From Lumbricus terrestris (taxonomy: Eukaryota; Annelida; Clitellata; Crassiclitellata; Lumbricidae), in the NCBI GenBank assembly GCA_949752735.1, contig OX457038.1, forward strand, positions 25,982,956-26,046,955: a stretch of 64,000 nucleotides of DNA. The letters run 5' to 3'. Each line of letters opens with the position of its first letter. The first letter of the stretch is position 1. Made by a program: the position numbers and the translations under genes. Positions 57,655 through 64,000 of this stretch are shown here, piece after piece. The notes beneath the pieces are model-generated. The model did no database searches. It was not told the DNA's origin and saw only the letters and a list, made by a program, of their open reading frames with translations.

Positions 57655-58065
57655 TTAGGGTGGCCGGTCCATGGCCCCGGGTAGTCCAGACAAGGTGCCG
57701 TGGTAGGCAACGGCGTTGTAGCGTTGAATTGTAACAGAAATGCTCTGGAAAAGGAAGCCAGTTTCGCGTAAATCTCCAGATAATTTCGACAGCTGGCGTC
57801 CAATCTCGGACACAAAGGCGAGGCCCTCATTGTTGATTGGCCCCATTGTTTCCACGGCTAAGGGGACGAAGATGTATGTTTTCTGAAGGTCTAAGTACTT
57901 TGAAATTTTCCTTGTGGCGGCTTTCTCAGCTGCTCTCCCAGCTTCGGTCGCGTTCTCGTGGACGTACGAGGCGGCCACCGTGTCCACCACGGTCGCGTCC
58001 CAAATCAACGCCCTCCCGTTGCTCCAAGGGATGAGAGTCTGGCCGTCCGGTCTTTTCCCGTCCAA
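57655..58065 (-). CDS. mobile-element-derived domain (RPDG...WDATVVDT type)
   Basis: An intact minus-strand frame of 136 codons. It reads GKRPDGQTLIPWSNGRALIW, then DATVVDTVAASYV, AGRAAEKAATRKISKYLDL, YIFVPLAVETMGPINNEGLA, FVSEIGRQLSKLSGDLRETG and FLFQSISVTIQRYNAVAYHG. I recognise this pattern as one that recurs in very many copies as the C-terminal end of mobile-element polyproteins in marine invertebrate and fish genomes, from general familiarity rather than a search. The RPDG and WD-x-T-V-V-D spacing could fit a PD-(D/E)XK-type nuclease fold; that is inference. The (ATT)n tracts on both sides suggest an inserted piece. The first ATG shown may not be the true start, as the fragment is probably cut from a longer polyprotein. 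Confidence 0.6.
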   Translation of the reverse strand: MDGKRPDGQTLIPWSNGRALIWDATVVDTVAASYVHENATEAGRAAEKAATRKISKYLDLQKTYIFVPLAVETMGPINNEGLAFVSEIGRQLSKLSGDLRETGFLFQSISVTIQRYNAVAYHGTLSGLPGAMDRPP

Positions 58066-58070
58066 CCTCG

Positions 58071-58092
58071 TTTATTATTATTATTATTATTA

Positions 58093-58127
<35 letters not shown>
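58071..58127. repeat. (ATT)n microsatellite right of the 57655 frame
   Basis: ATT triplets with one TATTTATT interruption. Confidence 0.95.
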
Positions 58128-58128
<1 letters not shown>

Positions 58129-58229
58129 TTCGAATAATTTTATAGCATCAATTCAATCAGAGGTGCAGCATGGCAATGAAAGCAATTCTTTAGACTTAGC
58201 AAGTTCATGGCGCGTGGAACAATCACTTA

Positions 58230-59260
58230 ATTAATTATCAGTGGACTAACATAAATAAATACAACGGGGATCATTTCTGACAGAATGGCCAACAAAATTA
58301 ATAAAAACACAACGCTAACCGATTGAATCGCTAACGCGAAGGACCGGGAGATCCCCACAAGAGGCAGAGCGAAGACCTGGGCTGCCAACTGCAGTATAGA
58401 GACAGAGAAAGAAAGCAAGTTCGCATAGATTAACCGGACTTGGCCTTCAATGAAGAATTGTGAGATAAATGCGCTGCATGAATCGGTCCGAGACAGAGAA
58501 CAAGCGCAAAGTGTCGACAGGCACGCAATTCAAAACGAGGTTAAACTTAGGGGTTCGTCCAATGAATTAGCTGTGCTACTGTGGAATGATCGAGGAACCC
58601 GTGTAGACGGGCTATCAACGCAAGAGGCAAACCAAAGCACATACCCTGTATATGCAACCCGCTATGGAGAAGGGAAGGAATGTAAAATATTCCGCATATA
58701 AGATGAGACATGACCAAATTTAGGGATATGGCCAACAAATCGTGCCGCAGAGCGGAGGATCCGTTCCAGACAGCCAATCCGGTCAGCCGGTAGAGGAAGA
58801 GATCAACCGGCATCGACCAACAGTCATGGTCAAAGCGTCTGCTACAAAAACGTGCTCAATGGACGAACATCCTTATGCAATATAGGGAGTGAAGGATGAT
58901 GACCCGTAGCTTCATGCGATGCTGTTTCGTAACAGCCACGAGTAAGCTGCCTGATGTGCGTTGAGAAGCCCAAAGTTTTTCATCCAGTATAGCGCCCAGT
59001 TCTTTGACATAGACATAAAAAGTGACACATAGAGAAAGGCTCCCCACCGCACGACAGTCCACACCGTCCAATCGCTTACGGTCGACCGCCCAACCAAATA
59101 AATTGAGTCTTATCTGCATTAAGTAGGACGCGGTTTGAGGCTAACCAGCCAGCCAGACACTGAACCTATAGCTGGACACATTAATTTTGCTGAACCGCCA
59201 AGAGAGCGCTGTCCGGGGGGGGGGGGCGAGAGGCAGTGAGTGTCTCGTCGAACATCATCA
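58230..59260 (-). mobile_element. decayed LINE reverse transcriptase region (CR1/L2/Jockey-like)
   Basis: On minus, QLYADDVRRDTHC (about 59235-59275) holds the YADD catalytic motif. VLLNADKTQFIWLGG at about 59090-59135 is the next conserved reverse transcriptase block. VKELGAILDEKL follows at about 58965-59005, then the LINE connection region with RIGCLERILRSAARFVGHI (about 58710-58780) and a tail with LQLAAQVF. Several stops and frameshifts are present. The nearby poly-G run at 59217-59227 disrupts the block after YADD. Confidence 0.75.
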
Positions 59261-59410
59261 GCGTAAAGCTGATTAAGAAGACCATTATTAACATTATCAA
59301 GAAAATTTATATAGCGCCACTCAGGGAGAATAGTCGGTGGTGCTCTCTGTTTTAGCAGCACATTGTCAAATGTAAGTAAGTAAGAGACATTTCTCAGCGA
59401 AGGCAAACTC
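59261..59410 (-). mobile_element. second LINE C-terminal fragment
   Basis: The minus frame starts MPSLRNVSYLLTFDNVLLKQ, then RAPPTILPEWRYINF. The LPEWRYINF end and the TATATAGCGCC tail in reverse resemble a LINE 3' end joined to the reverse transcriptase fragment below. It may be part of a rearranged copy. Confidence 0.5.
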
Positions 59411-59632
59411 TGCTCAGCAAACCTTGAAAAACATAAGCGATCACGGTCATGACCGGCGAGACTCCCATCGACAGCCGACAGAGCAACTGAGCTGTAGATC
59501 TATGCTTTTATGCAGCAGATCTACTAACTAAATATTGTAGAAATCCTGTTTAAACGCAGTTTTCTCGTGTTTACGACAGAATCTTAGATGCAGACATTTT
59601 TTATATATCCAAGGTGTATGAAGAATTTAAGT
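59411..59632. other. non-coding spacer
   Basis: Nothing recognised. Confidence 0.4.
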
Positions 59633-59756
59633 GACTTATGAAGAATGCTAGTTTAAGTGAATTATGAAGAATGCTAGTTTAAGTGATTTGTGAAGAATGC
59701 TAGTTTAAGTGACTTAAATTATAGCATTCTTCATAACTAGCATTCTTCATAACTTG
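59633..59756. repeat. 26-bp tandem repeat that switches orientation
   Basis: Three to four copies of AAGTGACTTATGAAGAATGC plus TAGTTT are followed by two copies of the reverse complement (GCATTCTTCATAACTA). The array therefore forms an inverted repeat. Confidence 0.88.
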
Positions 59757-60138
59757 TAAATTTAATAATTTAATCTGAATTGCTCTAAAGTGCTGTAATA
59801 TGCCGAGCAAATTTCTGTCCAGGGTAACGGCCTCTGCTGTCATAGACCCTGGTCAAATCGGAGTTATCCATCCATAACTTGTAGAGATCTTTTCTCGATG
59901 GTCATCGGACCTCAACTCTATAGCAGACCTCCAATCTACTATAAGCTCTGAGCAGCTTTACTGTACAAACGTTACACTTGCGAATTCTTTTAGTCGCGGT
60001 GTCGTTTAGTCTTCATAGTTTAGTCTAAACATGGAAGAGGTCAGTGTGTTTTGACCACAGACGCCATTGCACTATAGGCTACATGTGCTATAATACGCGC
60101 TCTATGATAGTATAGCCTATGTTCGTGCTGAAGCATCG
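59757..60138. other. non-coding spacer
   Basis: Nothing recognised. Confidence 0.4.
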
Positions 60139-60312
60139 CAGGGCTGTTTTTAAGAAATTTTTAGAACTGCACAACCCCTTCTTTCCTTCCCATCCTCCAT
60201 GGCAAATTACTTCCAATCGGAGGGCAATGACCTTTTTGCTATGCTTTTCGCTGTACAGAAGTGCTTTTACAACTGCACATTTTGCGCACAACTGCACGTT
60301 AAAAAAAACCTG
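60139..60312 (+). mobile_element. hAT-like MITE with perfect target duplication, 174 bp
   Basis: The left end CAGGGCTGTTTTTAAG and right end TTAAAAAAAACCTG are imperfect inverted repeats. AAGCATCG is identical on both sides (60131-60138 and 60313-60320). It is related to 12817-13021, with shared GAACTGCA and ACTGCACGTTAA words. Confidence 0.9.
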
Positions 60313-61254
60313 AAGCATCGTGCGTGCATCTGCCTTTCCTCATCAGGTCTGTCTTTCTATCTCGGTTTCTGCACAACTGTCTGCTTGACTGTCTGTCTCT
60401 ATCTGTCTGTCTGTCTGTCTGTCTCCCTCTCGCCCTGGATTTCAGTCTCTCCATCTCTGTCTGCATCTTTCTTATATTCCGTCTATTTATGTGTCGGTCT
60501 GGCTGTCTCCGGCTGTCTTCTATCCCTCCGTCTTTCTCAAATAGTCTTGTGTGTGCGCCATACACATCCAAACACAAGCCATATACAGTTATACACCCTA
60601 TACACATGCAGTCAATTTAACTGTCTGCTTGTTGATCATCCACTCATTGCAATAATGTCAACACGCATGAAAATCACATGTGGCCACAAACGCATAATAT
60701 AATATGTGTCATCGATAAATTGGAAATAAAGGGGCTTTATTGTGTCGAAAAGGCATGTCTCTTGGTTAGCCATATTAACCCACTGCGTTCCATAACAATT
60801 TATTATGACAACCTGTAGCCACACTATAGGCTAGTCATTCTTTGCAGACTGCAGTTGCTCATATACACAGCACACAGATAGAGAATGCCTAGAAATGACC
60901 GCAATAAACACAAAGTCTTGTGAAGCGAAGCAGCAGCTGGCATTGATCGATATGTTCGCAGCTCTCTATGGCATCAAGTGACATAAGAAGAGTGAAAATG
61001 GTATCGTCACTCAACAGAGTAACCGCCAAATAGATTAGCCCGCTTTATGGACATCATAGGCTGAACAATGAATCGAAACAATACCAGCTATATTATAGTA
61101 GGATACATTTACCAAGATGCGAACAGAATACTCAACCGTTCTCTCTGCGTCCTCAGTTGGATTTTTAAAGCCCGACCCCCGCACGTCCGACCTGCATCTC
61201 AACGCGGTAGGGGGGGGAGTGAGCAGCCAAGTAGGGGATGCTTGGTGAGGATAT
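60313..61254. other. spacer with (TCTG)n tract
   Basis: A (TCTG)n-rich stretch spans about 60370-60425. The 167-codon plus frame 60199-60702 runs through the MITE and this tract and is not accepted as a gene. The sequence to 61254 is otherwise unremarkable. Confidence 0.45.
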
Positions 61255-61398
61255 ATGCCATCAGGGGAGAAGGCCTCGGCCGAAGAACCTCCTAGGGCGT
61301 CACGCGAGGTGGACAGGCTAACCAAGAACCTTGAAACAGCTGGCCAACGCAGGAGGCAGGTGCTGGAAAGACACCTAAGGGCGGAAGAGGTCCGATAG
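61255..61398 (+). CDS. possible small ORF, basic and Glu/Arg-rich
   Basis: 47 codons from ATATATGCC: MPSGEKASAEEPPRASREVD, then RLTKNLETAGQRRRQVLERH, LRAEEVR and a stop. It looks like an amphipathic coiled-coil stretch with no repeat bias. It could be a fragment of a retroelement gag-like protein or of a host exon. The region upstream to about 61150 is GC-rich and probably repetitive. Not recognised. Confidence 0.25.
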   Translation: MPSGEKASAEEPPRASREVDRLTKNLETAGQRRRQVLERHLRAEEVR

Positions 61399-61990
61399 GA
61401 CCAACGGCCTCCTTACCCTACCAGGAGAGGAATGGTCACCGCCTGGCAAAAGGACCAAGAAACTTTTACTTGATGATTAACGTCATGTAAAGGCCTCATC
61501 GTCGGCGCGACTGGACGGAGGAGAAAAGAAGAAATTGGGAGTATATAGGCCAATGTATAAAGCCCAGAAGGAAAAGCTGCGAAGTGTCCACAGTTTTCAA
61601 GGATTGGCAATTAGGCAATTAGGCATGCGATCTTCGAAATTCCCAAACTGTGGCTGCAGAGAAAAGCGATCACTAATATCAGTGTGTTAGCATATATATA
61701 GTATACAGCGTATGCATCACACATAAAACCTAGTTGCAACTTAAACAGAGCATCATTGCAACAAAATAATCGCCATCGACAGAAGCCCAGTAATCCCCTC
61801 CATCACTGCCATCAATATGTAGCACAGCAACACAGCTTTCAACTTCGTCTTGATAAAATATTTTTAACGTGTGCGATATTCCCATCAATAGAACGTTGAG
61901 GGAACGTAGGCTACCTCATGGTTAAAGCATTAAAGCAACCATGCACTGGTGGTGTAATATAGCGCAGTAGACTGTCACAGATTCGTTTGC
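61399..61990. other. non-coding spacer
   Basis: One plus frame downstream of the small ORF shows KRTKKLLLDD and LGVYRPMYKAQKEKLRSVHS, possibly the continuation of the same decayed element. Otherwise nothing. Confidence 0.35.
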
Positions 61991-62238
61991 ATGTCGCTGA
62001 TCCAGGAAGTCGTTGCTATTCTCTGTACTATAGTCTCATCCTCCTCCGCAACTTCAAAGCGTGTCGAAGCAGACAGATCTCACGCACGCTCCTCTGATTC
62101 ACAAATCGCTCCCTGGGCGCATTGCAACATCACTAGCAAGCAACGGCATCAACATCAGAATCAACAACGACAGCGTGCATGTGCATGTAACAACAACAGC
62201 AACAGCAGTAACTGTAACAATAGAATGCAGCAACAGCA
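61991..62238 (+). other. candidate exon ending in a strong splice donor
   Basis: The frame from ATG 61991 encodes SLIQEVVAILCTIVSSSSAT, then SDSQIAPWAHCNITSKQRHQ, a Gln/Asn-rich stretch and CNNRMQQQ. It reaches GCA/GTAAGTAAG, where GTAAGT at 62239 fits the donor consensus well. The CAG/CAA/AAC triplet bias weakens the case. Confidence 0.25.
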
Positions 62239-62334
62239 GTAAGTAAGACGGAGGCTTCGGGAAACGAACTCAGCTTCGCTGATCTCCATGCTAGTGTGTC
62301 ATTCAATGCACCCCTCACCCAGTGCCTAAAGTTT

Positions 62335-62578
62335 GGAAAAATAAGCGCCTGGACGGCAGTGGATGCCCCTTACATCTCCAAAAGAAGTGCCTGGACGCCC
62401 CTTACATTTCCAAAAGAAGTGCCTGGACGCCCCTTACCTCTCCAAAAGAAGTGTCTGGACTCTGGACACCCCTTACCTTTCCAGTCTGTGCTCGCCGATA
62501 AGTGGCTGGACCGCGTTCAGATTTTAAAGCAAGTGCATGGACGCCGTCCATGACCGTCCAGGCACACTTTAAGCCCTG
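62335..62578. repeat. GTGCCTGGACGCC tandem/inverted repeat, related to 31905-32097
   Basis: Three to four copies of GTGCCTGGACGCCCCTTACA / TTCCAAAAGAA are followed by CATGGACGCCGTCCATGACC and CACACTTTAAGCCCTG at 62563-62578, the same end as in 31905-32097. A fragment also lies near 26315. Confidence 0.8.
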
Positions 62579-63195
62579 CCCTCACTCCCAAAGTGCAAGA
62601 GCAGCAGAAGCACAAAAGTAACACCAGCAGCTGCTGCAGAAGCAACATCAGAACTGCAGAAAAGACATCACCGCCCACGCATATCATGCGTGTGACTTGG
62701 GATTAGCATAACTGCGACAGAAACGAGGACGTATTAGACATCACTGGCGTTGTTGTTGTTGCCAGGAAGGTGTGTGCTTTGGTGTTACCGTTCAAATTTA
62801 AAGAAAATAAGAACTTAGTAGGTGCTTCTAGCAGCATAAGTTACTTAGTGTCAGATCGTTTACAACGGACGAAGGAAAGGCTGTGGATGAAAGAACGGTG
62901 GCCGTTTTCTATTCGCAGCTGTCTACAATAATAAAAATCGGCAGAAATACAGAGGTACTTAATTTAGTCTTCATGCCCGACCATAGCACGTGCCGGACAC
63001 ATTTCTGTCTTCTCTCATTGACTGTGCAGATGATAAATGATGATTGGCATCGCGATATGATGAGATAGACTGAGAATGATGATACTGGCGATGACGTTTA
63101 GTTAAGTGCAGAGGAGATATGGAGATGATTATGACCGATGGCTGGAGAGAGGAAGGGGGGCAAAAGAGGGGCCAACGACGGCCGTTAATCATTAT
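62579..63195. other. non-coding spacer
   Basis: CAG/GCAGAAGC-rich sequence at about 62595-62665 and GATGAT-like words at about 63060-63130. No gene is supported. Confidence 0.4.
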
Positions 63196-63415
63196 GTGAG
63201 GCGTGGTGGTGTAGTGGTATGTTCGTTGCCTTGCAGCCGGAGGGTTGCAGGTTCGAATCCACCTCTATCCGCCTCGTAGGGACCCTGGACAAGTCCTTCA
63301 CTCGCAATTGCTCGGCGCTTCGGCGCGAAACTCCGAATGTGTCCGCGCTGTAGACGGGAGCGCTTCTGAGCAGAAACTTGAAGGGACGCTATGACAAGTG
63401 CACATACATTCAACT
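63196..63415 (+). mobile_element. tRNA-derived SINE, copy 3 (diverged)
   Basis: Head GTGAGGCGTGGTGGTGTAGT, A box TGGTGTAGTGG, B box GGTTCGAATCC, body GGACAAGTCCTTCACTCGCA, tail GGGAGCGCTTCTGAGCAG and GAAGGGACGCTATGACAAG. It has more differences from copies 1 and 2, plus a short insertion after the B box. Confidence 0.88.
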
Positions 63416-63738
63416 ATGGAGCAAGAGCGTCTCAAGGAGTTTGTCGGCGATTTTCAAAAGCAGCGTCAACAATCACATTGTTATAGCAAGACAAAGCATA
63501 GCCCTACTCATTCCGACTCGAACATACAGCTCATTCAAATGCTGATCAACATATGAAAAAAATTAAGCGCAATTCATAGTCTGGAAACGGTGCTCTAAAA
63601 GTGGTACACGACCCGAGCAGATCTATCCATTTTTCAGTTCGTAATGGAGTGAAATAAGATACGGTCACACCTGAACACATGCACCGACCTGCAGACAAAG
63701 CCATTGTACATCTTTTTTCCTATTGCAGCCTACAGTAC
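63416..63738. other. non-coding spacer
   Basis: Nothing recognised. Confidence 0.4.
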
Positions 63739-63769
<31 letters not shown>

Positions 63770-63787
63770 CAGAGACAGAGAGAGACA

Positions 63788-63852
<65 letters not shown>
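63739..63852. repeat. (AG)n/(ACAGAG)n microsatellite
   Basis: AGAGACAGAGAC units passing into pure AG. Confidence 0.96.
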
Positions 63853-63858
<6 letters not shown>

Positions 63859-63941
63859 GCTGCAGGCAATGTTGTTTGGCTGCAGAGAGCATCATCTGCA
63901 GCCAGGTAATCGTCGGCTGTGTCTGAAACTCAGGTTCAGCC

Positions 63942-63942
<1 letters not shown>

Positions 63943-63980
<38 letters not shown>

Positions 63981-64000
63981 GATGATGATGATGATGAAGA
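63943..64000. repeat. (GAT)n microsatellite reaching the window edge
   Basis: GATGATGAT triplets with two GAAGAT interruptions; continues beyond the window. It could be the terminal tail of a LINE of the 21180 type, which ends in GAT triplets. Confidence 0.9.

Noticed and set aside
60199..60702. 167-codon plus frame
   Set aside because: Composite of a MITE, a (TCTG)n tract and flanking DNA.

Overview
This is eukaryotic, AT-rich, intron- and repeat-dominated genomic DNA from an animal, most likely a marine invertebrate. The evidence is the lack of operon structure, candidate GT splice donors, tRNA-derived SINEs, many non-LTR retrotransposon tails, hAT and Tc1/mariner elements with intact target-site duplications (TSDs), and long di-, tri- and tetranucleotide arrays. 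The palindromic octamer TAGGCCTA recurs throughout. I associate that bias with echinoderms and some other marine invertebrates, but only from memory, so the species is not established.

Layout: 0.2-3.5 kb is a three-level nest of DNA transposons. 5.9-21.1 kb is the gene-bearing part. It holds four intact single-exon genes for small predicted two-helix membrane proteins (5965-6450 on plus; 14610-14927, 18290-18619 and 20680-21069 on minus), a 3' stub of a fifth copy (17553-17599), and a large low-complexity coding exon (9224 to about 11475) on plus. The middle two genes lie on a tandem segmental duplication (13855-17599 and 17602-20726) whose junction cuts through the fourth gene type and leaves the stub.

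From 21 kb to 64 kb I see almost only mobile elements and simple repeats, plus a few candidate coding exons too weak to call with confidence (27588-27752, 49264-49428, 53141-54905 around a transposon, 61255-61398, 61991-62238). At least seven hAT-type elements have exact 8-bp target duplications on both sides, and two more insertions have near-perfect ones, so many are young enough to keep clean boundaries. Three full tRNA-derived SINEs share their 3' tail with LINE ends in the window, which suggests a SINE/LINE partnership.

The most notable biology is the small two-helix membrane protein family. Two members share an ASM-x-WND motif at the end of the second helix, and the other two have been kept in frame through a duplication. 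I do not recognise the family, and it may be undescribed.
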